Assembly: GCA_022457065.1 (NCBI GenBank)
Contig: JAJGBQ010000005.1
Location: 2,976,001 to 3,040,000, forward strand
Length of the DNA stretch: 64,000 nt
DNA from: Curvularia sp. ZM96
Lineage: Eukaryota > Ascomycota > Dothideomycetes > Pleosporales > Pleosporaceae
Direction: 5' to 3'
The notes under the pieces were generated by a model. That model did not search any database, was not told where the DNA came from, and saw nothing but the letters and a program-made list of their open reading frames with translations. Shown here in pieces: positions 1 through 11,356 of the stretch. Positions within the stretch are counted from its first letter, which is position 1, and every line of letters begins with the position of its first letter. The position numbers and the translations under genes were made by a program.

Positions 1-1342
1 ACCGGACATGATGTGAGTGTGTGGTAGCTGCATCGTGGCCTGTCCAATGCTCATGATTTGTGCCTCAGGATGCATTCGCGCTTCTTCTCTGCGCCCACGA
101 CCCTCGAGTGCAGCTGCTTGGCGTGAGCACAGTCCATGGCAATGCTGCGCTTGACCAGACCACGTACAACACCAGGGCAATCCTTGAAGCTATAGGCAGG
201 CGTGATGTCAAAGTCTACTCGGGCGCCGCGAAGCCCATTGTGCGGGATGCTGTGCATGCGGCTGATATTCACGGTAGCTGTTCGACTGAAGACCCCATGA
301 ATACACACTAATATACACGCAGGCGAGTCTGGTCTAGATGGAGTGACTTTGCTGCCCCAGCCAGTTGAGCCCGCAGCCACCGATGTCGACCATCTCGAGG
401 CTGCATACCGGGCGCTCATCGCTACGCCCCCAGACACAGCCTGGCTCGTTTCCACAGGCACCTTGACTAACATTGGCTTGCTGTTCCAGAAGTACCCGGA
501 CCTGGCGGGCCACATCAAGGGCCTTAGCATTATGGGAGGTGCTGTCGGTGGAGGCTTCACAGATGCCCCAATGGGTATGGTACAAGGCGAGGGGGAGAGG
601 TTTGGTAACTGGACACCTTATGCTGAGTTTAATGTAAACTCGTCTTCTATATACTGATCTTCTTGAATTACAGCTAACACAATACAGATCTATGTAACTA
701 TCCGTCCCATACACCTACCTCAGCCCGTGCTAATACCCACAGTGTGACCCCGAAGCATCCCACTTCATCTTCTCGCACCCCGTCCTCCAGCCCAAAACAA
801 CTCTAATCCCACTCGACTTAACCCACCAAGTCCTGGGCACCAGTAAAGTCCGCAAGACGCTTCTCTACGGACAAAAGATCTGGGATCCTTCGACCCCAAA
901 AGCCGACTTGACGCCTACGCCGTTGCGTGCCCTCTTCACTCAAACCATGTCCTTCTTCGCTGGCACATACGCAGAGGTCTTCTCCATCACCGAGGGTCCA
1001 CCCTTACACGATCCCCTCGCTGTAGCCGCGGCATACAACCCGGCCATCTTCGACGACCGGGACGGCGAACGCTTCCAAGTCGACATTGTCACTGAGGGCG
1101 TTCACTCAACCGACAAATCCAAGGCCGGTGAGCTGGGTAGGACCAAAGTGACTAAGCTCCCGCCAGGCCAGGGCGGCTGTAGGATACCTAGAGGCGTTGA
1201 TCTAGACGCCTTTTGGGGCAGCATCGAGAATGCGCTTCAGCGTGCTGATGCCGTGAGTCCCATGCCGAGACTTTCGATGCAGGAGCTGGACGAGGCGGGT
1301 GTGTTTAACGGTGTGGGGAAGCCCGAGGACGTGGGCTTGTGA
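1..1342 (+). CDS. Inosine-uridine-preferring nucleoside hydrolase, 5' end outside window
   Basis: Ribohydrolase that cleaves the N-glycosidic bond of purine or pyrimidine nucleosides in nucleoside salvage. Exons I can join: 1-12, 69-273, 323-633, 688-693 and 743-1342, all in frame. The first visible residues join across the intron to give GHDDAFALLL, the Ca2+-binding aspartate motif at the N-terminus of the family; the preceding residues are cut off. Other family marks are ESGLDGV, the VSTGTLTNIGLL stretch, and EFN-IY-CDPEA, which is completed only by including a 6-nt exon (688-693). The C-terminal exon is continuous to the TGA at 1340-1342. The terminal part (AVSPMPRLSMQELDEAG) is typical of fungal members. 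Substrate preference (uridine versus purine) cannot be read from this part. Family assignment is firm; the exact start lies upstream of the window. Confidence 0.9.
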
Positions 1343-4300
1343 TGTGACGGAGGCAACGCTAGACTTTTTGTTCAAACTAAAATTCTAGATATAATTAGAC
1401 CTGGCAAAGAATTAGTTCCTGTCTTCAGCAATCAGCTGCTTCGCTGCTCAGTTGACATGACAAGGTCACACGCGCTGCCCTGCGGTCATTGACGCTGCTC
1501 CTATGCTAGTCGCGTTCACCCCTCTCTCCTTCACTACCATCAAAAAAAGAATGCAAAAAAAAAAAACACATCTCAAGCATGTTTATATCCACTTCCCCCG
1601 GCTTCTTCCATTTATTAGCTTCAAACTCTGGGTGGTCTCCTCTTGGCTTCCTGTGACGCTAAGTTATCATAAAGTTTCTATAACCCCTTAGCATTCCCAA
1701 TGTGGTTGTTGGATGCCCTATGTCTATCAGCAGTCTCAACGTGATCCTTTGAACACCTATGCCTGTTAGCAGTTTCAGTAGATTTTTTTGTGTGTGAAGG
1801 ACCCCGCGTCGTCGTGCCCGGAGGCTACCCTGCTCGAGCTGAGAAGAGAGTATTTGCTTGATTAAGGAATAAGGGATCTTGGAGTATTTGTAGTGCATGT
1901 GAGGGAGAGTAGGTAGCAGTGAGAGGCGTGGCGTTCGTAGAGGTGACGATGGAGTTTGCTTCTCATCTACTTGGGTATAAAGAGGCAGTCCGCTCTCCTC
2001 GCTGCTCTGTTATCCAGTGCCAGATGGCATTGGGGCTTGCTCGTCAGGCTTACACCACGAATGTATTGACCTTGGAAGGGGATATGACAACGACAGACTG
2101 CTCCGCCACAGCATCAGAAAATAGACTCTCGGACAGCATGACTGCCTTACTCGTATCCCAAATTTCGGCACATGCAATGAACCCTGAAGAAAAGGGGATA
2201 TGAGGACGTAGCGGCATGAGCCGATCCGAATCGTCATTATGTGCACTAATCCACTTTCTACTCGAGCAAAGAGTGTGCTTGGCAAGCTTACCCTCCCATA
2301 TTGCATCAATACAGCAGTAATACTAAGCATACAGTCCTGGACTATAACACCAAAAAGCACTTTTCAATCCCACGAATACCCTGTTATCTACCCGACCATC
2401 CTTCTCCAAGTATATTACATGCCAAGGGCCGCGTATGTTACAGCGCCTCCTCTAGCGTGAATCATTCCATACCTGTCGACGCGTCCTTTTATCGGAAACC
2501 TAAAGACATAAGCGCTCCCCTTCGCTCTTACTCCCAGTAGCCCCCTATTTTTCGTTACAATGTTGCTGGGCAGAAAGCCTGTGCTACCACCCGGCCTCTG
2601 ATGGGCACCGGTCCATTTCCGTTTGGTTATAAGACGGATAGCGTGTATGAGGAGAAAGAAGGGATCTCCTGTCCGTATGCTCCTGTGATGTTCTTGGCCG
2701 TGAGCACTAAGGTTTGTCCATTACAGCATTCGTAACGTTACTGCCATATCGGGGAGGTACTAGAAGAAAAATACATTGGCCAGAAAATGAAACCGATTGC
2801 TGAAAAAAGGGCCGCGACTTTACCGTCAGAATACAGGATCTGGCTCGATATCCGTGTCATGAGCTTCAGAGCCCCGCACCTACCCGTTTTCTCCACACGA
2901 GGGAATAGGGGGACCAGTTTTTTGGTTCTAATGTGGGCTGCTAAAAGGTTCGCGTCTGTGTGTGTGCAGCTTGGCAAGTGATTGCATCCGCAGGTCCCGC
3001 TCTTGGTTCCCAAGAAATTCCGCAATCAGACCAAGACATGCGCCCGACAGACCTGCAGGTGTCCATGGCGCTCGTCATTGTGCGGTGGTACAGACGCATG
3101 TTCGTACCCACGTGGCGGTGCGAATTTGGCTTACGAAAGTGGCTGAAGTCGTCAATAGAATGACATCCAGTCGGTCACGTCCCAGGCGATTGCAATGGAG
3201 AGAGTATGGCGATGGCGTGCATACTATGTGGCCGTCAAAGCATGTTTTTCGGCGCCAAGAAATAGCGTATGGGCTGCAACAACCTCACCCCCAGCCCGAA
3301 TGTTGCCATGCCTGGTGCAAATCCATGTTTACCTGCTCAACGAGTGGTGGCATGGATACTGGGGAAGGGGATCGAGCGTGCAATGTCGGAGCAATGGCCT
3401 GAGACGGGGCTAGCGAAAAGGGTAGCAGCTGGCACAGCCATAATGCCAATACCCTCAAATTTTCTGGGCACTCCTTGGCTGGAACAATCGCCAAGTGGGC
3501 AGCGGAATCCCGCTCGCATATTAGCAATATCGACCCCCGTGTAGCCGACGAATTGTCGACGTCTGGTGCGTCGTCCGTGTTGGCTGATCGATGGCGCGCT
3601 TGAAACGCCTTCTCGAACCACCCGAGGCGCACGCGGTGCGGCTCCGGTAGAGGCTGCCGATCAATGAGGATGGAGGCAGCGTAAGTTTGATGTTGAAATT
3701 GTGCCAATACAGGGACATGGAGGTCGGCAGCTGCTAGTGAACCACGGGAGTCGAGGCGCTCGTGGAGACGGCGTGGTTTCGAGGCGTCAGAGTTACGTGT
3801 GACGCCCTGCTGAGATGAGGGCTTGAGAGAGAAATACAGCAGAGGCGCACACGGAGCAGTGAAAGCTGCTTACCTGCGTGCACCTAGGTCGATACGGCCA
3901 AGTGGCGGGCAGGCAGGTAGAAAGGAGCATAGCATGTCTGATGCCCGGGAGGGCGCCTCGGCTGCTGTCTGGTGGCCTATCCGCATTGTACTGTACATGC
4001 TGCTAGATGGCGGGGCATGCTTGTCGGCAGGCGTCGCCACTGTATGCATGCACCCTTTGCCGACGGCTGAGAGGATGAAGACAGACAAGAAACTCCGCCG
4101 GCGCCCCCAAGAACTCCGCTTTTCCTGGGCAGGCGATAGGCAGGACGGCGTCTGCACGCGCTCGTCATGGTGCCGTCTGGAGTCGCACAAGCAAGTCGTC
4201 GCAATGGCAGCAGGCAGCGCCACGAGGGGCAAGCGCCCAAGCTGGCGCCGTGAAGCGTGGCGGGAGGGCCGGCTGGGGAAGGGGAGCAGGCTGGCAGGCT

Positions 4301-4685
4301 CGGCGGAGTCGTCGCCCATGGCCTGGCCGATTCGCTGCTGAGGGGTTTTTGGATGCGACCGGCTGATTAGGCCAAGGCCCAAGCGCCGACTAGCGCGGCA
4401 GTCTAAAACTTGGCCCCAAGAAAATTGGCAGGAGCAAGGTGACCAGCTCCGCTCCGAGCACCGCCCAGTCCCTACATCAGACGCTCAGCACCCCCCGCGA
4501 AATCCATCTTGTCTCGGCGCGCTTCCCCTTCCTCTTATTCACTGCCTCCCAAGCACACGCTTCTTGCACCCCGCACCTCTGGCCCAGCGTCCGTCTTGCT
4601 TGCAAAGACCCTCTCTGGCCTGCCTGTCCGTCTTCTGAGCTACAACACGCTCTCTCCACCACAACAACTCGACTCGTTGCCAAGA
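1343..4685. other. Long gene-free region upstream of pacC
   Basis: About 3.3 kb with no convincing gene. The longest open frames (3823-4341 on plus, 3870-4382 on minus) are overlapping shadows in GC-rich sequence, rich in Arg, Gly and Ser, without recognisable domains. A run of 12 A lies at 1555-1566. The proximal 2 kb holds many PacC consensus hexamers, listed separately. The last 250 bp before 4686 are CT-rich (for example around 4500-4560), as is usual for fungal promoters or 5' leaders. Confidence 0.7.
2693..4684. promoter_or_regulatory. Cluster of GCCAAG (PacC) sites upstream of pacC
   Basis: The PacC zinc-finger consensus is GCCARG. On the plus strand GCCAAG is at 3254, 3490, 3897, 4371 and 4679. 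Its complement CTTGGC is at 2693, 2970, 3474 and 4409. The two pairs 3474/3490 and 4371/4409 are close together and in opposite orientation. Nine copies in 2 kb compares with about one expected at 50% GC. The site at 4679-4684 directly precedes the ATG. Autoregulation of pacC by its own product is known in Aspergillus; occupancy here is inferred. Confidence 0.55.
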
Positions 4686-6697
4686 ATGAGCGACGTCCAA
4701 AACGCCGTCCCAGCGGCGGCCTCGACGCCGCAACAACAGCCCCAGGGCACTCCCATCCAGCAGAATGCTCCTACGCCTGCCTCAGTCGCCGGCGCCGGCT
4801 CGGGCGACCAGCTCGTCTGCCAGTGGCAGAACTGTGGCGATCGCCTGCCATCAGCTGAGCAGCTCTACGTAAGTACCGCCCAATCTTTACTTGTATCTCC
4901 GTCTCTTCTACTTCTGCGGCCATGTGCGCTCCTTCGCGCCTTCAAAATACGCGCTTTGGCTTTGGAAACGCCAGCAGCATCCATCTTACCAATGTGCTGA
5001 CCACGAATAGGATCACGTTTGTGAGCGTCACGTTGGCCGCAAGAGCACCAACAACCTGAATTTGACGTGCCAGTGGGGTAACTGCCGCACCACAACCGTC
5101 AAGCGTGACCACATTACCTCTCACATCCGTGTTCACGTGCCGCTGAAGCCACACAAGTGCGACTTCTGCGGCAAGGCCTTCAAGCGCCCCCAGGATCTCA
5201 AGAAGCACGTCAAAACTCACGCAGACGACTCCGTTTTGCTCCGCTCACCAGAGCCGAACCGAGCCGGCGCCCACGGCGCCCAAGGCTACCCCGGCCAGAA
5301 CGGCAAACGTAAGTAACCCTTTCATGATTTGTCACGATTTCCATTTTCCAAATACCCTTCTCCATCCACCTCCTTTCAATATCTAACAGACGGCTACAGT
5401 GGTCGCTGACTTGCAGGCGCTTGCCGCTACAGCGAGTGGATATCAATATCCCGATGGTGCCCTTGGCCCCAATGCAGGCTACGGCCAACAGCATCCCGGT
5501 GGCGCTCCGGCTGGCTTCTATGGAGGGCCACCCCAGAACTCTGCCTATGGACCCGTCTACTATGCAGTAAACCAGTCGCAGCAGCTCAACAACGACTATG
5601 AAATTAGGAAACGCGCTGCTTACGACGCTCTGAACGAGTTCTTTGGCGATGCCAAGCGTCGCGCAATTGACCCCACGACCTACTACGACGTTGGCCAGCG
5701 GCTCATGGGCCTCCAGGGTGTTCAGCTCCCGGTTCTTGGCGGCGGCGGCGGCTACCAAGGAGGTATGGGCGAGTACGGCCACGGAGGCACCATGGTTGCT
5801 CAAGGACAGCACCCACCCATGCACCACCCCTACTCTCTGCCACTGCCCAACCTGAGAACTAAGAGCGACCTCCTCAACATCGACCAGTTCTTGGAGCAGC
5901 TGCAGAGCACTGTCTATGAGAACCCCAACCACGCCGCAGCGGCTGGTGTTGCTCACCCTGGTCACTACATTCACACTGGCGCCGGCTACCGCTCCAGCAA
6001 CTCACCGCCTGGCCTCTCTTCTAGCCACTCTCAGTCCTCTCACGCTACTGCTATTGGATCTACCAGCGCTGAGACTCCGGCTTTGACCCCTGCCTCCAGC
6101 GTTCTGTCCTACGGTTCTCAGCATTCTCCTAGCGCAACGCACTCCAGCGGAGTTTCCCCCACATCCAGAAACTCAATCGGCAGCATGTACCCCACTCTCC
6201 CATCTGTCAGCGCCATGTCAGACATGTCTGCTGCAGCCCCATCATCTGGGCTTGCACCGGCTTTCGACACTGATAACCGTCGACGATTTTCTGGCAACCT
6301 TCTGCAGAAGGCTGCCCCGGACCGATCTGAGAGCAACTCCATGGATACCTCAAGCGACAGCGGCTCTCCCAAGGATCGTCATGATGCTGAGCATGATAAC
6401 CTTCATCACAACGTCAACCAGCTGGCCCTCCACTCTCCCAAGGTTGACCCTGCTCTTCGCTCGCCAAGCGTGTCTTCATCTACTGCTACTGAGCAGGGTG
6501 ACTCATCTCAACAATCTTGGGTTGAGAACATCCGCGTCATCGAGAGGCTCCGTGCTTACCTCAAGGAAAGGCTTGAGTCGCACGACTACTCTGATGACGA
6601 AGAGGACGTCAAGCATGAGCAGGAGCGCCGCATGAGTGATGATGATGCTCACAACCTGTACCCAGTTTTGCGTGCTGTGCAGGAGGGACGGGAATAG
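4686..6697 (+). CDS. pacC: pH-responsive C2H2 transcription factor PacC/Rim101
   Basis: Alkaline-pH transcription regulator, activated by Pal/Rim-pathway proteolysis. Exons 4686-4868, 5011-5308 and 5400-6697 give 592 aa. The start is the ATG at 4686, which opens MSDVQNAV and is followed by a Gln/Pro/Ala-rich leader. Three C2H2 fingers lie at about residues 44-131: CQWQNC, split by the first intron, then CQWGNC with HITSHIRVH, then CDFCGKAF with LKKHVKTH. This is the PacC arrangement, in which fingers 2 and 3 bind GCCARG. Further PacC marks are the VADLQALAA segment just after the second intron and YDALNEFFGDAKRR in the middle. The rest is Ser/Thr/Pro-rich, followed by a C-terminal charged helix (RVIERLRAYLKERLE) before the stop. 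Length is similar to dothideomycete PacC and shorter than the 678 aa of A. nidulans. The cleavage site was not assigned. Confidence 0.96.
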
Positions 6698-7351
6698 ATC
6701 TGAATTGGCTCAGAAGGTTTCATGATGCTTTGCGGAGTTTGGGCTGTGAGATTGGCGTAAGGGCGTTCTTCAGGAACCACTACCGGCCGGGATGATGGGT
6801 TAAGGGTATTTTGTCGACACAGCGATGTCTTTTTTTTTCTTCGTTCATTGTATGGTCACTACTAGGGAAAATGCCTTTTCAATGCCTTTCACGACTCAAT
6901 TGTTGAGCCATATATTTATATTCACGGCAGGCAAATTCTATGATTTCTCATCTCTTCAATTGCTCTTGAATCATTAAGTGTTCTTGCTGGGTGATGCTTG
7001 AAAAAACCCCATGCTCTATATTGATATCTGTTTGGTGCTTCTTCGTGGTTTGCCAAGCGTATTGCCTAATTCCCCGTGTCCCCCACATTGGACTCTGATA
7101 CGGACGGTCATCGTTCCCCACGTTGCTATCTGCCCAACACGCCGGGTACTTATAATTATAGTTTTACACGGCCCACTCAGAGCCGCGTGTCATGCACTGC
7201 GACATGCGAACCGTGGATGCCTCTGCTTCATTAATTAACTAGCCATCGCTCGTCGGACAGGATATTGATTGATTTGCACATACATTACCGCAATAAAACT
7301 GCACAATATTGTTATATACGCTGAAAATCCCCCTTGGGCACCAAGAACATC
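6698..7351. other. pacC 3' region and promoter of the DUF3602 gene
   Basis: 654 bp with no gene. It holds a T-rich tract near 6831-6842, AT-rich sequence likely to carry pacC 3'-end signals, and then the upstream region of the next gene. The short open frame at 7011-7238 has no domain and is probably chance. Confidence 0.6.
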
Positions 7352-7920
7352 ATGGCGTATGGACGAGGAGGTGCAGGGAATTACTACGCAGCTCAGGAGG
7401 AGAGCAAGAGGGCCGCCGAGGTGGGTGTCATACAAGCCTCACAATTCAGAAATTAGGCCTAACTTGACACTGCATCCAGGACACTGAGGCGAACCGCTCC
7501 AACTCGCCTGTCGCACCGGCTTCTCGCTCGTCTGCCCCAGCACAGCCTTCTAGTTCATCGCAAAGCCAAAGCTATGCACACACGGGCCGGGGCGGCGCAG
7601 GCAACTGGTACCAACCTACCGAACTGCGCAAAGACGGCACTTTTACTCAACCTGGCGATTCCACTGCCATGCCGACGTCTTCTGTTCCACAAGTGAGCAC
7701 GCCGTGGCACCCTGAAGGCCAGGAACTGCCCATTGCGAGGAGCGGAAGGGGTGGAGCAGGCAACTTCGTATGGAAGAGCGAAGAGCAGGCAAAGAAAGAA
7801 AAAGAGGCTGAAGAGGCAACCAAGGAGTCTTTGCGTGAGGAGGCAGAAAGAAGTGTTGAGGCAGGATTGGCTAAGCCACCTGGTGCACTGCTTGGAAAGA
7901 CGACAGAAAAAGGCTGGTAA
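7352..7920 (+). CDS. DUF3602 protein with GRGGAGN repeats (Par32/Amu1-like)
   Basis: Two exons, 7352-7420 and 7480-7920, give 169 aa. The first exon is short and begins MAYGRGGAGNYY. The glycine motif recurs three times: GRGGAGNYY at the N-terminus, GRGGAGNWY near residue 61 and GRGGAGNFVW near residue 117. A highly charged Lys/Glu helix (EEQAKKEKEAEEATKESL) follows the last copy. Repeated GRGGxGN motifs define the DUF3602 family. In yeast this family includes Par32/Amu1, a TORC1/Npr1-regulated phosphoprotein that inhibits Mep ammonium transporters. The rest is Ser/Pro-rich and probably disordered, consistent with regulation by phosphorylation. An equivalent role in this fungus is an inference. 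The splice model is supported by frame continuity and by restoring the first repeat. Confidence 0.85.
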
Positions 7921-8349
7921 TGGGTTCGAGAATTGTGTTTTGACTGAGATTTTCTAGTGCAGTGTGGCATGTACAGATACTCGACGAGAATGCAGTCAAT
8001 TTGAGGACATTTTTTTGCTTGATTCCGATGATATCGGCCGCAGCTCCGAACAACAACTTGAGAAGAATACAACCCACCGTACTCGAAGCTCGCTATTCAA
8101 GACACTCATGCAGCTTTCTGTTCTCAAACTCCCGTCTCTCGCATCTGCAGACTGACGAGACTAAGAGGATCCAGATTATGACGTCGTCCACAGTGTCGCA
8201 TATGGAAAGGCCCGTGCACTTTGTTTATCGACGCCCTAGCCGATTAACTCCCACATCCCGTCTCTCCCCACCCACAGACCATCGTCGTTCTCCACCCTCA
8301 ACTCCCTTGCTCATTCAAGCTGCGTGGTTGCTTGAATCCTCGGTGCAAA
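7921..8349. other. Short intergenic region
   Basis: 429 bp between the DUF3602 gene and the next plus-strand gene. It ends in a CT-rich leader (8250-8310). No gene or known element is seen. Confidence 0.6.
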
Positions 8350-10752
8350 ATGGCGCGTCGCTCTGCCCGTCTCCTCAAGGTACGGCGCTGTTGCTTTTCC
8401 CACTCTGTTGTTTGTTTACATCTGCTAACCTGCTTGTAGCGCGAGGCCACGCCTGATGGCCCAACAAAGTCGAACGACAGCTCGCGCACCCCATCCGCTG
8501 CAGATCTAGGACTTCCGGATCTTCCAGAGCTCCCAGAGCTTCCAGAGCCTGGCATGAAGACTCCGTCGCAGCCAAAGCCCTCTGAGGGCGCTCAACCTAC
8601 ATCGCAGCCAGCGCAAGCAACAGCGATGGCTACCCCTACGCCGCACAAGAACAACGCGACCAACTCGCTCGTTGCAGTCACGGACGTCAGCACACCCAAG
8701 GACCGCACTCCTATCAAACCTGCAGGCCAGGAGATGCACCCGGCGCATCATCACGCGAGTACAGCCAAGGTTCTGGATGAGGCGCGTTGGCTAGGATTCC
8801 AATCGCTGGGCGCGCACACTGCGCCGCCAAAAGCAGCTGGTCTGGCAGTAGGCCAGGCCACCCCTTCCAAGACCCCGGTACCTACCAATGCAGGAAACTC
8901 TTCGAACATCGAGTCATCACCGGATTTCCACTTCCGGTTCAAGACTCCTTCTTCTCTGCTCAAGGAACTCAAGCCAGACGAGTCTGGATTGAGCCCCAGT
9001 TCACGTAACATCTTGAAGGACGCTGGTATCACAGGTACGCCTGGCGCCGGCAGTCGCGCCTTGTTTGGTATGTGACGATGCAAGCCTGTTGAGTATTTCT
9101 TATTCTAACGACTTGACAGGCACTAGCGAATGGTCTTCGAAAGCCGACGTGTCTCCCAAACGCAAAAAGGCAGAAGCCAAGGGCAAGATGGCCCGCTTTA
9201 ACGATGCACACATGAAGCAATTCAAAAATATGGATTCCATCGCCAATCATCCTTCAGCATTCCGTGCCGACCCAGCTCGTTTCAAGCCTGTCATTGGCCA
9301 ATCGCTCAAGAAATCGCCTTCGAAGCCAGATGTTGCACAGACAGAGCCAAACCGACTCAAGCGCACACAATCGAAGATTGATGTTGCAGAATCAAGCACC
9401 AAAGCGGATTCAGGAAGCAAGGTTCAGCCAACGCCGTTGAAACGTACGCAGTCTAAAACAGATCTTGCTGGCTCCTCCCTATCACGTTCCGAGTCTTCGC
9501 GTCGCACAGCAACCCCTGCCCGCGTCGGTCGTCTAGGCTCACGAGAAGGCGAGGATGATCGCAATCCGGCTGCGAAGCGTGTCAAGCGCACCGAGTCTGA
9601 TGATGCTGCTACTGCCCGTCTTGCGTCTCACGAGAACAAGCCTGATGCCTCCACAACCATGACTGCAACCCCAGCCCGAAAGATCACATCTCAGACTGCA
9701 CTTCCTCGCCTGGCGGCTCGTCTGATGACACCCACTAGGGCGTCAGTTGCCCGTTCACAGAGCGTCAAGATTTCGAAAACCACATCGATGATTGCCACAC
9801 TTGGCAAATCACCATCTACAGTCAGCAATGCGAAGTCGGCGTCAGCAAATCAGGCATCGTCTCCATCCAGTAATATTGCCCAATTACGGGCTATGAGGGA
9901 TGGCGCAAGAGAGAGCCTGCGTAAGGTATGTAGATAAATCGCACATCCCTCAATATTTCACTAACGTTGTATAGGCAAGCCATAACCTTCAGCTTGTTCG
10001 CTCTATCCTTCGTACTCCCAATCGGAAGTTCTCGAATGACCCCAGTAAGATTGCAGCAGGCACACACATTGCGCCTCCTGAGACTATGAACCTGGGCGAC
10101 GCTTCATCGGCGATCCCAGCCACAGCGCCTGTGAAGAAGCACGTCAACTTCTCTAGTAGTACTCTGGCACGTGCGTCACATGATGAATTGGGCAAGTCAC
10201 CATCGCCGATGAAGTTCAGGGCCGGAAGTGAGGTTCCCACTGGTGCCGTGATATATCCCAACTTGAGCGCTGCCGTCAAGCAATCGGAGTTGTCGCAGGA
10301 AGTTGAAACTCTGAAAGGCTCGCCGTCACGACGCCTCACATTCGGTAGTGAGACGCCCAACCACCCACGCTCTTTTTCATTCGAGTCTGGACAACCTGTC
10401 AACTTTGGTGCGTACAACCGGCTTCACTTGATCCATTCTGGTTACTGACCTTCTTCTAGGCCCTGCATCAACTGGTACAATCCGTATGGTCCGCAAGAGC
10501 AACGCTCCATCGCTTCCCGAAGGCAACAAGCGCAAGCTAGACACTCTTCAGGAGAACTCCGACAAGGAGAACGACCGTTCTGCCGAAGAGGAGACACGCT
10601 CGACCAAGAAAGTCAAGCAGACCCTTGAGTCTACCCCGAAGACTCCCACTCGCACCAGCAAGCTGCCACGCCATACCCCCGGAGGCCGATCTGGCACCAT
10701 CAGCAAGTCGAGGCTGGCCTTCCTAGCTACACCTAAACGGAGCAAGGTCTAA
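8350..10752 (+). CDS. Basic disordered protein with a possible NuSAP-like charged-helix motif
   Basis: Five exons (8350-8379, 8440-9067, 9120-9925, 9975-10407, 10460-10752) give 729 aa. The first exon encodes only MARRSARLLK. The protein is Ser/Pro/Lys/Thr-rich with many TP and SP sites (possible CDK sites), and is probably disordered. Two copies of an LKRTQSK-[IT]-D-[LV]-A repeat lie in exon 3. One ordered-looking island follows intron 2: KMARFNDAHMKQFKNMDSI, then HPSAFR. The H-x(3)-F-x(2)-MDSI pattern resembles the charged helical motif of NuSAP-type microtubule-binding proteins (HEAHFKEMESI in animals). The C-terminus is strongly basic with a KRKLD element, a KEN tripeptide (SDKENDRS, a possible APC/C degron) and STKKVKQ. 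A mitotic spindle or chromatin role is an inference from composition and one motif. The family is not firmly recognised. Confidence 0.8.
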
Positions 10753-11356
10753 TCTACATGTGGCTCAAACCTGCTCATTCAATTTTTGTTTTTGTTCTTG
10801 TTACTACCTGGCGTTCTGGATGGGATTGCAATCCAACAACACGACTGATGCCCACTTTCCTAACTTCATGAAATCCGTGTCTTTTCCTACGTCATTGCAG
10901 CTGAGCGTAATCATCAGTGTTATACTAGGGTGCGAGCAGTCAAAATTTCTTTCCTGGTTTGCAGAATCTCATGTGTCCCATGGACACCGCATGGAACGAA
11001 TACGGTTTTGATGTCAACTGTACTTTATATTGAACAAAAAACTGTGTACACATATTGAATGTTCCTCTCGCCGTGACTGCTCTCATACTGTCTCTCGATG
11101 ATTGCCTGCATCACGTGTAGAATGTGCGCTAGTGGTGACTAAGCCCTGCGCCAGGTCTCGTGCACAGGGTAGTCGGACCTTCTCCTAGTGCGACGTCACC
11201 TCGCTAATACGTTTGGCCGATCGACGAACAGTACCGACCGCTTGCAGCAGCCCCCACTGCACACACAAGGACTTTGCCAACTACTTACTACGTCATCTGA
11301 GTACGCGCGGACTCATCACGCCTTGCTAACTAGCAGGGCGCTTTCACTTGGCCACC
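10753..11356. other. Intergenic region
   Basis: About 600 bp holding the 3' region of the basic protein gene and the upstream region of the BAG gene. No gene is seen. There is no ATG in frame with the BAG reading frame; an in-frame TAA lies at 11327-11329. Confidence 0.6.

Noticed and set aside
3823..4382. Overlapping 170-codon ORFs on both strands upstream of pacC
   Set aside because: GC-rich chance frames that mirror each other, no domain and no splice support.
5210..5974. Minus-strand ORF of 254 codons across pacC
   Set aside because: Antisense shadow of the pacC coding exon; no domain, and the plus strand is clearly coding.
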